Part shown: in pieces, positions 15,037 to 25,201 of the stretch
How the letters are laid out: every line of letters starts with the position of its first letter
How positions within the stretch are numbered: position 1 is the first letter of the stretch
Assembly (NCBI GenBank): GCA_029227635.1
Contig: JAQYAH010000049.1
Span: 1-37,282, forward strand
Origin: Clostridiales bacterium
Lineage (GTDB): Bacteria > Bacillota > Clostridia > Lachnospirales > Lachnospiraceae
Direction: 5' to 3'
DNA: 37,282 nt
The notes under the pieces: generated by a model
What the model saw: the letters and a program-made list of their open reading frames with translations, nothing else
What the model was told of the DNA's origin: nothing
Databases searched by the model: none
Program-made: the position numbers and the translations under genes

Positions 15037-16215
15037 CTCCTGCAGAAAAGATTTTCCAATCAGATGATCCGGCATATCGACAGAAAAGTTATCACAGATT
15101 GTTGCTCCGATGCATCCGAAGTTATCTGCTGTACCAAGAGTTCCCCTTCCTTTCATTGACGGAGAATACATAATTAGGGGAACCCTCTCTCTCGTATGAT
15201 CTGTACCTTTCCAGGTCGGATCATTGCCGTGATCAGCAGTGATCATAAGAAGATCATCCTCTCGGAGTTTCAAAAGCAATCTTCCGAGGTTAACATCAAA
15301 TTTCTCGATCTCCCCGGCATATCCTTCCGGGTTGCGCCGATGTCCCCAAAGGGAATCAAAGTCCACAAGATTGACAAAGCAGAGTCCGCAAAAATCCTCT
15401 TCCGCCTTCATAATAGTCTGCTCCATTCCGTGAACAGAACTCTTTGACGGATTATCTTCTGTGAGTCCACAGCCGTTAAAAATGTTAAATATCTTGCCAA
15501 TAGAAATGCAGGAATACCCCGCTTCCTTCATTACATCCAGCACAGTCTGATTTGGGGGTGAAAGGGCATAATCGTGACGATTGCTGGTTCTCACAAATTC
15601 ATCTTTGGTCTTTCCGATGTAGGGCCTTGCAATGACCCTCCCCACCTTCCACTCATCCCTCATTGTGATCTCTCTTGCGATTTCACAGCAGCGATAGAGT
15701 TCTTTAAGGTCAAAAGTCTCCTCGTTACCACAGATCTGAAGCACTGAATCCGCAGAAGTGTAGACGATCATATGGCCGGTTGCAATCTCTTCCTCGCCAT
15801 ATTCCTTTATGATCTCCGTTCCACTGGCCGCTTTATTTCCGATAACTTTATGCCCGGTTCGCTTTTCAAGTTCCTTGATCAGTTCCTCAGGAAATCCGGT
15901 ATCCGTAAAAGTGATGAAGGGTTTGTCTGTCCTTATACCCATCATCTCCCAGTGGCCGGTCATTGTATCCTTTCCGTTGCTGGCTTCATTCAGCGCCATC
16001 TGATAACCTTTGAAATCCACCAATTCAGGATACTGTCTTATTTTATGCAGATTAAGCATACCTAATCCGGCAAGATTGGGTATGCTTAAAGAATCTACTG
16101 TTTCAGAAATATGACCGAAGGTATCAGCTCCTTCATCTCCGAATCTTGCCGCATCTTCCATACATCCGATTCCGAGAGAGTCCATCACAATTACAAATAT
16201 TCTCCGGTATTTCAC
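15028..16215 (-). CDS. deoB: Phosphopentomutase
   Basis: A 395-aa enzyme of the alkaline phosphatase superfamily. The N-terminal IVMDSLGIG carries the metal-binding Asp, ADTFGH follows, [10 protein letters not shown] holds the phosphorylated Thr, and [24 protein letters not shown] supplies the distal Asp/His ligands. The cap domain lies between. It interconverts ribose (deoxyribose) 1- and 5-phosphates in nucleoside salvage. The start is GTG at 16215 with AAGGTG 5 nt upstream. It is the last gene of a chain reaching back to nusGII at 25554; its link to sporulation and cell-wall genes upstream is positional. Confidence 0.96.
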   Translation of the reverse strand: MKYRRIFVIVMDSLGIGCMEDAARFGDEGADTFGHISETVDSLSIPNLAGLGMLNLHKIRQYPELVDFKGYQMALNEASNGKDTMTGHWEMMGIRTDKPFITFTDTGFPEELIKELEKRTGHKVIGNKAASGTEIIKEYGEEEIATGHMIVYTSADSVLQICGNEETFDLKELYRCCEIAREITMRDEWKVGRVIARPYIGKTKDEFVRTSNRHDYALSPPNQTVLDVMKEAGYSCISIGKIFNIFNGCGLTEDNPSKSSVHGMEQTIMKAEEDFCGLCFVNLVDFDSLWGHRRNPEGYAGEIEKFDVNLGRLLLKLREDDLLMITADHGNDPTWKGTDHTRERVPLIMYSPSMKGRGTLGTADNFGCIGATICDNFSVDMPDHLIGKSFLQELK

Positions 16216-16231
16216 AAAATCACCTTCATTA

Positions 16232-16627
16232 CTATAATTCAGGATTAGCCTTAATATCCTCTACTGACTTCTCTACTGCCTCTTCAACGTCCTTGTCTTT
16301 CGGCTTAAAGCGGTCAAGCACGTCCGGCACCATATCCAAAAGCTTCGTTATGGAATCCTGATTCTTAATATTTACAAGCTTAACATTGCCGTCCTTTATA
16401 ACCAGAACAGAGTTGGGAATCATTTTTCCTCCCATACCTCCGTTACCTTTCTGCTTGGCAGCTTCACCGCTAGCTCCGGCAGCCATTCCAAAAGATACCT
16501 CCACAAGAGGGATAATCGTTGTGTCACCTACTCTGACCGGCTCTCCCACCACTGTCTTAGAAGCAATAAACTCGTTCATTCCTTTAAACAGTGACTCTAC
16601 TGTACTGTTGATCTTATTATCAGCCAT
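16232..16627 (-). CDS. gerW: GerW (YtfJ) family sporulation protein
   Basis: A 131-aa protein with the family pattern: N-terminal helix [41 protein letters not shown], a Gly-rich loop ([17 protein letters not shown]), and a C-terminal acidic tail. In Bacillus, GerW is a forespore protein needed for proper germination; homologs also occur in non-spore-formers with unknown roles. The start overlaps the DUF2953 gene by 8 nt, and the same pair (ytfI-ytfJ) is adjacent in Bacillus. Confidence 0.88.
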   Translation of the reverse strand: MADNKINSTVESLFKGMNEFIASKTVVGEPVRVGDTTIIPLVEVSFGMAAGASGEAAKQKGNGGMGGKMIPNSVLVIKDGNVKLVNIKNQDSITKLLDMVPDVLDRFKPKDKDVEEAVEKSVEDIKANPEL

Positions 16628-17663
16628 TTACGTTCCTCCTGATATCTTTGTATGCTTTTCTTAACTCCTTGCTTCTGTACAGCCTCCATAGGGAGGGCAA
16701 AAGAAAGGCAATGGTGATTCTTCCTTTGAGAGTAAGATCCAAATCTATAACTTTATTTGCAAAATCCGGATCTACTACAACCTTTGTTCTGGGTATCATC
16801 AAAAGCAATGTGACCAAGGCTCCGTAGATCTCACCTGTCATTGCCGGATCGTCCAGGCCAAAATTCACTTTACCTCTCAATTCTCTTGGCAGGATCTGTC
16901 TAAGAAGTATTCGAATTTCCTTCTTTAGAAGTGCTATGGAAACCTCCACTTCCTTTGAGGTAAGGGTTCCATACAAATCTTCTGCCTTCCCCTTAAGGGA
17001 CGCAACCTTATCACTTATTTGTGTCCTGCGGTCCGTAATCCCTTGGATAATGTTTCGGATCTTATCTTCAACACTCTCTTTCGAATCCTCGCAAGACTCT
17101 TTTTCGCATTCTTTAGAGCCTTCTTTCGGGACTTCTTCAGAGGCTTTGATACACTCTTTATCGCTTTGCGGGCTCGAAGCAAAAGCTCCATTGTCAGCCT
17201 CAGATCCTGTCTCCACATCTGCTGTATCCTCCTCAGGGATAGTTTCGATTTCTTCCCTCACCGTGAGATTCGATTCCTCCGGTATCTCTCCGTTGTCAAG
17301 ATCAAAGCTAAGCTCGTCACTCGATGAAGATTCAGTCCTGGTGCTGCTAACTTCTTCAGAACCGGTGGTCTCTGTCTTTCTGTCTCCGGTCGACGGATTA
17401 TCCTTCTTTCTGCCCCCCAGAGTGATTCCAAAGACTTTTATCTTCATCACAGACCCTGAATCCTTCTCCAGGGTGTACCAAAAACTCAATGCGTGAAAAA
17501 GCCAGTACGCTCTTGCTGTCACTCCATAGTCACCGGAATAATGTCCTTTAACCTGATACCCTAATGGGAAAAATAATACCAGCAAAAGGACTATCAGCAG
17601 GATTCCCAAAAAACTTCCAAGAGCAATGCCCAGAATCTTCAATATCAATAGAATAAAATGCAT
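16620..17663 (-). CDS. DUF2953 (YtfI-like) membrane protein
   Basis: A 347-aa protein. An N-terminal hydrophobic segment (ILLILKILGIALGSFLGILL, about 4-30) is followed by a short conserved domain (YQVKGHYSGDYGVTARAYWL). A long, low-complexity acidic Ser/Glu linker covers about residues 85-200. The C-terminal DUF2953 core contains EIRILLRQILPRELRGKVNFGLDDPAMTGEIYG, about 240-275, and ends with amphipathic FLLPSLWRLYRSKELRKAYKD. Bacillus YtfI is linked to sporulation. The function is unknown; coupling to gerW supports a shared role. The acidic linker is longer than I would expect for the family. Confidence 0.8.
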   Translation of the reverse strand: MHFILLILKILGIALGSFLGILLIVLLLVLFFPLGYQVKGHYSGDYGVTARAYWLFHALSFWYTLEKDSGSVMKIKVFGITLGGRKKDNPSTGDRKTETTGSEEVSSTRTESSSSDELSFDLDNGEIPEESNLTVREEIETIPEEDTADVETGSEADNGAFASSPQSDKECIKASEEVPKEGSKECEKESCEDSKESVEDKIRNIIQGITDRRTQISDKVASLKGKAEDLYGTLTSKEVEVSIALLKKEIRILLRQILPRELRGKVNFGLDDPAMTGEIYGALVTLLLMIPRTKVVVDPDFANKVIDLDLTLKGRITIAFLLPSLWRLYRSKELRKAYKDIRRNVNG

Positions 17664-17987
17664 TTAACCCCGCAATTCCTTTTCTTGTAAATAAGCCCTT
17701 ATGTTACAGTCCCCTGTCTCCTCCAGTGTTTCTCTGAGTATTGAGATCACCAGGTTTCTGGCATCCTCCTCATCGGCAGCAAAACCCACTACTCTTATGT
17801 CATTGAGGATTCTCTCCGATTGATAAAACAGAGCTGCCGGAAAAATATCCAACTGATCCCTGGAATTCCCGGAAAGAGCTATGACATTTGTTCCCATAAC
17901 CGGCTTATGTCTCTTTAGTTTTGCAATCAGCTGCGAATTGCTCTTTTTGAGTTTCTCGCCCCTGTACAAGTTTTTTAGGAACTCCAT
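17664..17987 (-). CDS. Unknown small protein between pbp and DUF2953
   Basis: 107 aa, no family recognised. It has a basic N-terminus (MEFLKNLYRGEKLKKSNSQL), a central stretch with alternating hydrophobic residues (GTNVIALSGNSRDQLDIFPA), and a C-terminal part EDARNLVISILRETLEETG that looks like an amphipathic helix. No signal peptide or membrane segment is visible, so it should be cytoplasmic. It has a good AGGTGAAAGT site before the ATG. It is directly abutted by the DUF2953 start (no gap) and lies 26 nt after the PBP gene, so it is a real member of this operon. Its position suggests a role in cell envelope or spore-related functions, by inference only. Confidence 0.7.
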   Translation of the reverse strand: MEFLKNLYRGEKLKKSNSQLIAKLKRHKPVMGTNVIALSGNSRDQLDIFPAALFYQSERILNDIRVVGFAADEEDARNLVISILRETLEETGDCNIRAYLQEKELRG

Positions 17988-18013
17988 ACTTTCACCTGAC
18001 AGTTGAAATGTTT

Positions 18014-19531
18014 CTATCTACTATGATAAACGTCAAAAATCTGTTTTGCAATTGCAACTGCGTTTGTCGAGATATTTCCGTCATTTCCTTCAACTATAAC
18101 AGAAACCACCAGGTCCGGATCCTCCACATTTGAGAAGCCTGTAAACCAGGAATGGCTCAGATCTTTGTTTGTGGTACTGTACTCAGCGGTACCTGTCTTA
18201 CCGGCCACGGTATATCCTGCTCCGGAAAGAGCCATGCCTGTACCCTGATCCACAACTGCCTTCATGAGGACTGTAAGTTCCGCTGCCTCGTCCTTAGTCA
18301 TTAACCTCTGATACTCTTGGGAGTGGTAGTTCTTGATCACTGATCCGGAATAATTCTGCACAGAATCCAGAAGACTAGGTTTCATCAGCACACCATCATT
18401 GGCAATTGCACAAGTGATAAGAGCCATATGGTAAGGACTAACCATAGTCTCTCCCTGTCCCATAGCTGTCATCATTATCTCCGCAGCGCTGGATCCCTCC
18501 TCTAATTTGAAGCTGCTTTTTGCCTTTACATTAGATAAGGGTGTTGGGAGTTTCTGATTGAAAAGCAGGTCTTCGCAGGTACTTCTGTACTCATTCACAT
18601 CGAGACTTAGTCCGATATTTATAAAAGATGAGTTACAGGAATTCGCAAATGACAAGATAAGATCCTCCGCACCGTGGGCTGTGGAATTTGAACAGTTAAC
18701 AGTAACCCCGGAATTTGTAATACTACCGCTGCAGTTATATGTATAGCTGTTGTAATTTGGATTCTGGCGAATATAGGCCAGTGCAGTCAGTATCTTAAAG
18801 GTGGATCCCGGTGCATACTGACCCGCGATCGCTCTGTTGTACAAAGGACTTGCTCCGGTAGTATCTGCGTTTAGGGCATCAAAGGTTTCAGAAATCGTAT
18901 TGGGATCAAAATCCGGTTTCGACACCAATGCCAGTATTCTGCCTGTAGAGGGCTCCATGACCACCACCGCTCCTCTGTTGTTTCCGAGGGCATTATAAGC
19001 CGTCTCCTGAAGAACTGTATCAAGAGAGGTAACCACAGTATCCCCCTGATTCTTCTGATCCTTAATATTATTCAGTATTTTCTCCGGGAAAAAGGCATTT
19101 GACGTAACCAAAGCAAAATTTGCCTCCAGCTCCAGTCCGCTTTTTCCTGCAGTCTCACTGGAATAACCCACCACATGGGCAAAAACATTTCCATATGGAT
19201 AGTTTCTGTAGGAAGAATCTCCCTCTGTAACAGTCTCTGCCAGAATCTTACCGTCGGAGGAAACTATGCTTCCTCTGATTATTCGATCCTCAAAAGCATC
19301 CAACCTCGGATTATGTGAATTGCTTATTATCTCGCTGCTTTTTACGGCATTGAAATATGCAAGGTATCCCATCATACAAACAAAAATGAACACTGTGAAG
19401 TATGTCACAATGGCAAAATCCCTGTTGCGGTTGATGCTTTTTTTCTTTTTCCGGGCAGGAGCTTTCGGGGCACTTGTTTTTCTTTTTGGTCTGTGATCCG
19501 GTCGTTCGTAATCTCTTCCGCTAGCGGTCAT
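18014..19531 (-). CDS. Class B penicillin-binding protein (PbpA/FtsI-like transpeptidase)
   Basis: A 505-aa class B PBP. It has a basic cytoplasmic N-terminus (about 1-38), one membrane helix (about 39-60), a PBP dimer domain around 80-150, and a transpeptidase domain from about 185. The active-site motifs are S243-TFK, S298-C-N and K445-TGT. It cross-links peptidoglycan stem peptides outside the membrane. The gene overlaps the end of the FtsW/RodA-like gene by 11 nt, which marks it as the partner transpeptidase of that SEDS glycosyltransferase, as in the actinobacterial rodA-pbpA pair. The PbpA label is inferred from this arrangement and length. Confidence 0.92.
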   Translation of the reverse strand: MTASGRDYERPDHRPKRKTSAPKAPARKKKKSINRNRDFAIVTYFTVFIFVCMMGYLAYFNAVKSSEIISNSHNPRLDAFEDRIIRGSIVSSDGKILAETVTEGDSSYRNYPYGNVFAHVVGYSSETAGKSGLELEANFALVTSNAFFPEKILNNIKDQKNQGDTVVTSLDTVLQETAYNALGNNRGAVVVMEPSTGRILALVSKPDFDPNTISETFDALNADTTGASPLYNRAIAGQYAPGSTFKILTALAYIRQNPNYNSYTYNCSGSITNSGVTVNCSNSTAHGAEDLILSFANSCNSSFINIGLSLDVNEYRSTCEDLLFNQKLPTPLSNVKAKSSFKLEEGSSAAEIMMTAMGQGETMVSPYHMALITCAIANDGVLMKPSLLDSVQNYSGSVIKNYHSQEYQRLMTKDEAAELTVLMKAVVDQGTGMALSGAGYTVAGKTGTAEYSTTNKDLSHSWFTGFSNVEDPDLVVSVIVEGNDGNISTNAVAIAKQIFDVYHSR

Positions 19532-20894
19532 ATCGAACTCGTCTCCTTTGTTTTCTTAATTCTCTGGCTCTTTGTCTCTCGATTTCCTCCTCCTCATCCT
19601 CTCTGAGGATATATAGTCCCTGAATAATCGCAAACATAAGAGTCGTTGACAAAAGTGAGCTTCCTCCGTAACTGACCCAGGGAAGGGTAAGTCCGGTCAT
19701 GGGGATAAACTTGATTACTCCTCCGATGTTAAGAAACACCTGGAAAATGTAGCAGGTACCAAGACCCAATGCCACAAGTTTGTAAAACTGCTCATGTATC
19801 TGCATTGCAATATTGAGAAACATTATATAGCAGCTGACGCACACAAGGATGAGTCCAAGTCCGAAAATGATTCCCAGTTCTTCACAGATTGCGGAAAAAA
19901 TAAAGTCAGTCTTGACCACCGGAACACTCTCCGGCATACCCTGGGTCAGTCCCATTCCTACCCAGCCGCCGGTTCCTATGGCAAAAAGAGCATTTCCGAT
20001 CTGATATCCATTGTCCCAGTTAGCGAATGGATCCTTCCAGACTTCCACTCTTACCCTGACATGGTTAAAGAGTTTGAAAGCCACAACTGATGCCCCGCTT
20101 CCCGCAAAAAGTCCAGCAAAGAGGTAAAGTGGCTGTCTTGTGGCAACAAAAAGCATGATCAGGTAAACTACAAACATGATAACTGCCGCACCAAGGTCAG
20201 TGGAAGCCACCAGAATAAGAACATGGGCCGCGGCTGCAATCGTAACCAGGACCACATACTTAAAATCAGTTCTCTCTCTCAAGGCAGCTGCCACGAAGAA
20301 TACAAACAGAATCTTTACAAACTCGGAAGGCTGAATTGTCACAGGACCAATATCAAAGGAAAGCTTCGCACCGCCGGTCACCGCTCCGAGCAAAAGCACG
20401 ATTCCAAGACAGGCAATTCCGACTCCGGCATAAAGCCATGTCCATTTCTGGAGAACTTTCATCTTTCGCACCACCACCGGTACAAAAAGACTTATTACAA
20501 TAGAAACTGCCGCAAAAAACATCTGTCTCATACAGGTGTCCGTATTCAGTCGTGCAAGCATAATAAAGCCCACCGACATCAGCATACACATATTGTTTAA
20601 AACAAGCCTTGAGGACTTTGGATAGAAAACCGAGTACAGGGACTGTGTCAGAATAAAAAGCCCTACCTGAAGTAGATAGAGGATTCCAAGCAATGTCCTT
20701 TTGTCCTCCATAGCAAAAAACAGAGCTGTGTATCCCAGAAAATGAATCAGAAATATCAGAGCCAGCTGAGTTCCCAGTATGGAATCCTGCTCATAATAAT
20801 CCTTATCGGTGAAATATGAAAAACATTTGTAAACATAGACCACAAAAAGGATTATCATAAGATATTTACTTAACTCAATTATCAAATGAACCAT
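19521..20894 (-). CDS. FtsW/RodA/SpoVE-family SEDS glycosyltransferase
   Basis: A 457-aa integral membrane protein with about 10-12 helices. The family signature is clear: the catalytic loop KDPFANWDNGYQIGNALFAIGTGGWVGMGLTQG (about 280-312) with its Asp, FSAICEELGIIFG, and the C-terminal IGGVIKFIPMTGLTLPWVSYGGSS. It polymerises lipid II into glycan strands together with a class B PBP, here encoded immediately downstream. The protein is longer than typical FtsW because of extra N-terminal helices. Whether it serves elongation, division or sporulation cannot be told from sequence. Confidence 0.93.
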   Translation of the reverse strand: MVHLIIELSKYLMIILFVVYVYKCFSYFTDKDYYEQDSILGTQLALIFLIHFLGYTALFFAMEDKRTLLGILYLLQVGLFILTQSLYSVFYPKSSRLVLNNMCMLMSVGFIMLARLNTDTCMRQMFFAAVSIVISLFVPVVVRKMKVLQKWTWLYAGVGIACLGIVLLLGAVTGGAKLSFDIGPVTIQPSEFVKILFVFFVAAALRERTDFKYVVLVTIAAAAHVLILVASTDLGAAVIMFVVYLIMLFVATRQPLYLFAGLFAGSGASVVAFKLFNHVRVRVEVWKDPFANWDNGYQIGNALFAIGTGGWVGMGLTQGMPESVPVVKTDFIFSAICEELGIIFGLGLILVCVSCYIMFLNIAMQIHEQFYKLVALGLGTCYIFQVFLNIGGVIKFIPMTGLTLPWVSYGGSSLLSTTLMFAIIQGLYILREDEEEEIERQRARELRKQRRRVRYDR

Positions 20895-20896
20895 TG

Positions 20897-23092
20897 TTAT
20901 TCAACACCTCTTGCAAAATGACCTCTTGTATATCTGTCTCCGGTCAGTTTTTTGGTCCTCGTATCACCGGAGTTATCTGAAGAGAGAGCCTCAAACACCG
21001 CTTTCATCTCACTATAGTCTTCATCCAGAAAACAAAGCCTCACAGATCTGAGTCCACTTCCACCAATGAAACCCTCCTCAGCTAACAGGGACAACGGCAG
21101 TGAGTTGTAGATCACATTGTGACAATACTGACATACATTTTCCACCTTGAAGATGTTATTGTATCTGTCACACAAGCCAAAGATTCCGGGAGTCTTTGTG
21201 CAGCCCGAAGAATTCTTTTTGAGGCACTGTGCCGTCACCATCAAAGGGAGGTACCCGTAGATCACTAACTCAGATCCGGCAAGCCCTCTCCTTCTGAGTT
21301 CATTGCGGTTAAGTTCCAAAGGTACGGTATCATATTGGATGCCCAGTTCCTTAAGAGTTTCCCTTGCGTTTCGATTCCAGGTATAAACACCACTGTCGGC
21401 AATCAGTGGAAGCCCGGGATAATTCTTTTTGAAAAAAGCAATCTCTTCCAGATTCCTCACCAATACTCCGTCCGCCCGTTCCACCTGGCAAAGGTCAAGA
21501 TCTTCCCGGAAATGATTCAGATCCTCTTCTCTAAGGACGAAGGGCATGGCGGGAATCAAACGTATTCCTCTGCTTTGACAGAGTTCTGCCATATCACTTA
21601 TACTGCCCCCAACTCCGCTCCAAAGTTCGACTTCAGGATATATTGACTCTACATTCCGTTCCAGACAGAAGTCAAACTGCATTTTGTTTCGGACCAAAGC
21701 AGTTATTCCGGGCTTATCGTATTTCTCAAGTTCTAAATTTTTTATACTGGTCTCGGGATGAACACTCTTATCCTCCCTGTGGTAACTCTCCACTATCTGT
21801 CTTTCAAGCTGATGGAGTGCATCTCTTCTAAGGGCATTGATACTCTTGATATCAAGGTAGGTATTCTCACCCAGAGAAAAGTCTATGGTTTCAAATTCAA
21901 ATGCCGTCTGACCAGTCTTTTTCAGGCGACCTTCAAGTTCTTTACTTGTAAGAGGACGAGAAAGAGCCTCACTCATCGGATTCTCAGACACTCCGCATCC
22001 CGCAAAAGTATCGTTGTATGCAGTAAAGCTTGCCGGCTCTCCCATGTGCCCTTCAAAGAATCCGTTGATAGACAGTTTTCTTTTTAAATTGGCTCTTTGC
22101 TTCTCTATCTTTTCAAAAAAAGCTCTGTCGGAAGTATATCCCGGATTGTCCGGGGTGATCATGTCCCGGCCGTTTCTCTCTTTGTAATAACCGGTTCCGG
22201 AATTGCTTCTGATGTAGTATCTGCTAAGAATCTCCATATCGCTTTTTTCTATACAAAAGCGCTTTCTGGCTTCCCTGGGAGAAAGCCCCCGGTTCCTCAA
22301 ATCACAGTAGATATCCACATACTTGCGATAAATCCCGGCAATTATTCCGGCATACTCCGGATTCTTCATTCGTCCCTCTATCTTTAGTGAAGCCACTCCC
22401 GCCTCAATGAGTTCCGGCAGGATCGTGATGGAATTCATGTCCCTAAGACTCATATAATGCCGGGGATTCTTCTCCTTGTTCAGTCTATAAGGGAGTCTGC
22501 AGGGCTGGGCACACCTTCCTCTGTTTCCGCTTCTTCCGCCTATAATACTGCTTAACAGACATTGTCCGGAATAACAATAACACATAGCCCCGTGAACAAA
22601 GCATTCTATCTCCGCCTTACAGTTCCGGATAATATCCTTCACTTCATATAACGATAGCTCCCGGGCAGTTACTACACGCTCAAACCCAAATTCTTCCAGA
22701 AGTTTAACTCCGTTAATTCCGGTAACTGTCATCTGGGTACTGGCGTGAAGAGGCAGATCCGGAAAATGCTTCTTCAAAAAACCGGCCGCTCCCAGATCCT
22801 GGACCAAAACTGCATCCAGCCCGTGAAGGTAGTAAGGTTTTATGAAATCATAAAGCTTCTCTGTGAGTTCGTCCTCCTTGATAAGGGTATTCACCGTAAG
22901 GTAAACCTTCACCCCGTAGAGATGGGCATAATCTATCCCTTCACACAGCTTCTCTTCGTTAAAATTATCTGCATATGCTCTTGCACCAAAGGCTGATCCG
23001 GCAAGATAAACCGCATCGGCTCCTGAGTTGACCGCTTCCTTAAGCGCCTCAAAAGAGCCCGCCGGTGCAAGTACTTCCGGCTTTCTTATCAT
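20897..23092 (-). CDS. Peptidase U32-family protein (RlhA/YhbU-like)
   Basis: A 731-aa protein with the U32 TIM-barrel start (KPEVLAPAGSFEALKEAVNSGADAVYLAG), the signature ECFVHGAMCYCYSGQCLLSS near 160, and the Cys cluster GNRGRCAQPCR near 190 followed by later cysteines (CDRYNNIFKVENVCQYC) that could bind an Fe-S cluster. Although called peptidases, characterised U32 members (RlhA, TrhP) add hydroxyl groups to rRNA or tRNA bases. The length suggests two U32-like parts. The start overlaps the ruvB stop as TAATG. It lies between ruvB and ftsW and is likely cotranscribed. Confidence 0.85.
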   Translation of the reverse strand: MIRKPEVLAPAGSFEALKEAVNSGADAVYLAGSAFGARAYADNFNEEKLCEGIDYAHLYGVKVYLTVNTLIKEDELTEKLYDFIKPYYLHGLDAVLVQDLGAAGFLKKHFPDLPLHASTQMTVTGINGVKLLEEFGFERVVTARELSLYEVKDIIRNCKAEIECFVHGAMCYCYSGQCLLSSIIGGRSGNRGRCAQPCRLPYRLNKEKNPRHYMSLRDMNSITILPELIEAGVASLKIEGRMKNPEYAGIIAGIYRKYVDIYCDLRNRGLSPREARKRFCIEKSDMEILSRYYIRSNSGTGYYKERNGRDMITPDNPGYTSDRAFFEKIEKQRANLKRKLSINGFFEGHMGEPASFTAYNDTFAGCGVSENPMSEALSRPLTSKELEGRLKKTGQTAFEFETIDFSLGENTYLDIKSINALRRDALHQLERQIVESYHREDKSVHPETSIKNLELEKYDKPGITALVRNKMQFDFCLERNVESIYPEVELWSGVGGSISDMAELCQSRGIRLIPAMPFVLREEDLNHFREDLDLCQVERADGVLVRNLEEIAFFKKNYPGLPLIADSGVYTWNRNARETLKELGIQYDTVPLELNRNELRRRGLAGSELVIYGYLPLMVTAQCLKKNSSGCTKTPGIFGLCDRYNNIFKVENVCQYCHNVIYNSLPLSLLAEEGFIGGSGLRSVRLCFLDEDYSEMKAVFEALSSDNSGDTRTKKLTGDRYTRGHFARGVE

Positions 23093-24093
23093 TATTCTTC
23101 CTTATATTCCAACCCGAGATGGACATATGCCCTCTGTGTTGCCATCCGTCCCCTGGGGGTGCGATTAATAAATCCGTTTTTAATCAGATAAGGTTCATAA
23201 ACATCTTCCAACGTTCCCGGATCCTCTCCGATAGCCGCAGCCAGGGTATCAAGTCCAACCGGTTTTCCGGCAAACTTATCGATCATAGTAACCAATATCT
23301 TCCTGTCCATGTGATCAAGTCCCAGACTGTCCACTTCAAGAAGATTAAGTGCATCAATTGCCACTTCCTTAGTGATCTTGCCGTCATATCTGACCTGAGC
23401 AAAATCTCTGACTCTCTTCAGAAGTCTGTTTGCCAGCCTCGGTGTTCCTCTGGATCTCTTCGCCATCTCAAGAGCTCCCCCCTGGTCGATATCTACCTTG
23501 AGGACTTTGGCGGACCTGGTAATGATGGTTCGAAGCTCCTCCTCATTATAGAATTCCAGTCTGCTTACCACGCCAAACCGATCTCTCAGAGGTGCTGTCA
23601 GCATTCCTGCCCTAGTGGTAGCTCCCACCAGAGTAAAGTGTGGAAGATCTAGTCTAATGGATCTGGCAGTGGGTCCCTTGCCAATCATAATATCAATGGC
23701 AAAATCTTCCATCGCCGGGTAGAGCACCTCCTCAACTTGTCGATTCAATCTATGTATCTCATCCACAAAAAGCACATCCCCGGGTGAAAGGGCATTGAGA
23801 AGTGCCGCCATATCTCCCGGTTTCTCAATTGCCGGACCACTGGTTATCTTCAGAGAAACTCCCATCTCATTGGCAATGATTCCAGCCAATGTAGTCTTTC
23901 CAAGCCCCGGAGGTCCGTAAAAGAGCACATGGTCCAGAGATTCATTTCGGCTCTTAGCTGCCTCCACATATACACTCAGGGTCTCTTTGACCTTCTCCTG
24001 ACCAACATATTCTCTAAAGCTCTGGGGTCTCAGTGATTTCTCAAATTCTCTGTCTTCTGTTCTGGCTTCAGTATTAATGATTCTTCCGGCCAT
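23092..24093 (-). CDS. ruvB: Holliday junction DNA helicase RuvB
   Basis: A 333-aa AAA+ motor. N-terminal [17 protein letters not shown], Walker A GPPGLGKT at 60-67, Walker [10 protein letters not shown] near 109, sensor/arginine-finger region [18 protein letters not shown], and a C-terminal winged-helix domain ([25 protein letters not shown]). It drives branch migration of Holliday junctions with RuvA. The gene follows ruvA after 2 nt. No ruvC is present nearby, as is usual in Firmicutes that use RecU. Confidence 0.98.
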   Translation of the reverse strand: MAGRIINTEARTEDREFEKSLRPQSFREYVGQEKVKETLSVYVEAAKSRNESLDHVLFYGPPGLGKTTLAGIIANEMGVSLKITSGPAIEKPGDMAALLNALSPGDVLFVDEIHRLNRQVEEVLYPAMEDFAIDIMIGKGPTARSIRLDLPHFTLVGATTRAGMLTAPLRDRFGVVSRLEFYNEEELRTIITRSAKVLKVDIDQGGALEMAKRSRGTPRLANRLLKRVRDFAQVRYDGKITKEVAIDALNLLEVDSLGLDHMDRKILVTMIDKFAGKPVGLDTLAAAIGEDPGTLEDVYEPYLIKNGFINRTPRGRMATQRAYVHLGLEYKEE

Positions 24094-24095
24094 CT

Positions 24096-24701
24096 TTATA
24101 CTCCTATTGCAGATAATGACTTCTTAAGTATATCCTCCACAGTCATGTGAGGATCTGTTGCCACCTTATTGACAGCCTTAAATGCTTCCGATGACGAATA
24201 TCCCAGGGCCGTAAGTGCTTCAATGGCTTCTCTTCTTGCGCTGTCATCTTCCGGTGCCTCCCCGACTACAGCCACTTCTTCATTGTCAAGAACGTCTTCC
24301 AGCTTGAGCTTGTCCTTTAGCTCCAAAATCAGCTTCTGGGCAGTCTTCTTTCCGATTCCGGGCACCTTTGATATGGTTTTCACATCATCAGAAAAAACCG
24401 CAAACCTAAGATCATCCGGTGATAGGGTCGAGAGAACGCTAAGCCCGCCCTTGGGCCCTATTCCATTGACAGTGATTAGCAGCTTAAAGATTTCCAGTTC
24501 ATCCTTGCCGTAAAAACCATAGAGCTGCATAGCATCCTCCCGAACTGCCATATACGTATACACAAAAACTGAACTACCTGTACTCCCAACCTTGTCTAAA
24601 GAACGCATGGGCATGAACACCTCAAATCCCACACCGTTTACATTGAGATAAAGTCGGTTTTCTGCCTTAAAGGCCACTGTACCTTCCAAAAAAGCAATCA
24701 C
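24096..24701 (-). CDS. ruvA: Holliday junction DNA helicase RuvA
   Basis: A 201-aa protein. N-terminal OB-fold ([28 protein letters not shown]), a central pair of helix-hairpin-helix motifs ([38 protein letters not shown]), an acidic linker, and a C-terminal RuvB-binding domain ([22 protein letters not shown]). Tetramers bind four-way junctions and load RuvB. The start is GTG at 24701, overlapping the upstream TGA as GTGA. Confidence 0.97.
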   Translation of the reverse strand: MIAFLEGTVAFKAENRLYLNVNGVGFEVFMPMRSLDKVGSTGSSVFVYTYMAVREDAMQLYGFYGKDELEIFKLLITVNGIGPKGGLSVLSTLSPDDLRFAVFSDDVKTISKVPGIGKKTAQKLILELKDKLKLEDVLDNEEVAVVGEAPEDDSARREAIEALTALGYSSSEAFKAVNKVATDPHMTVEDILKKSLSAIGV

Positions 24702-25201
24702 TGTCTCACAATTCCTTTCAGTCTTCCGGTAATGATGCCACCGGTTATTCCTATTATTATTCCACTGATAATGCCGAAAACAAAAAGCACCGGGAGGTAA
24801 TAAAAAATACCTGTCGTCTCCAGCAATACAGATGCCACCGCAATCTGTGCCGCATTATGAGAAGCTCCCCCCGCTGCACTTACTCCTACTATTGAAAACC
24901 TGTCAAACTTCTTCAATCCCCACATTACAAAAAGACTGAAGAGTGCTCCCGCCAAAGAATAGATTATGCTGCTCATGTTTCCGAACATAAATCCTATGAG
25001 AAACACCCGTATGACAGAGATGATCAGTGCGCTTACCGCCCCATCAAAGTAAAGGACAGCTACGATCACCATGTTAGCAAAACCGATCTTAATTCCGGGA
25101 ACACCTATTCCGATTGGAATAAGACTCTCAACATATCCAAGAATGATGGCAAGTGAGGCTAAAAGCCCCAATACTGCAACTCGTCTGCTCCTCATATTCA
25201 C
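24698..25201 (-). CDS. Gx transporter family membrane protein
   Basis: A 167-aa hydrophobic protein with about five membrane helices; segments include VAVLGLLASLAIILGYVESL, KIGFANMVIVAVLY and GAVSALIISVIRVFLIGFMFG. This is the Gx transporter family (ECF S-component-like), often annotated as heptaprenyl diphosphate synthase component I. Homologs in Clostridia lie next to NusG-II proteins and near apbE and rnf genes, as here. The substrate is unknown; a flavin- or quinone-related molecule has been suggested only by context. The start is GTG at 25201 (GTGA overlap with nusGII); ATG at 25195 is an alternative. Confidence 0.85.
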   Translation of the reverse strand: MNMRSRRVAVLGLLASLAIILGYVESLIPIGIGVPGIKIGFANMVIVAVLYFDGAVSALIISVIRVFLIGFMFGNMSSIIYSLAGALFSLFVMWGLKKFDRFSIVGVSAAGGASHNAAQIAVASVLLETTGIFYYLPVLFVFGIISGIIIGITGGIITGRLKGIVRQ

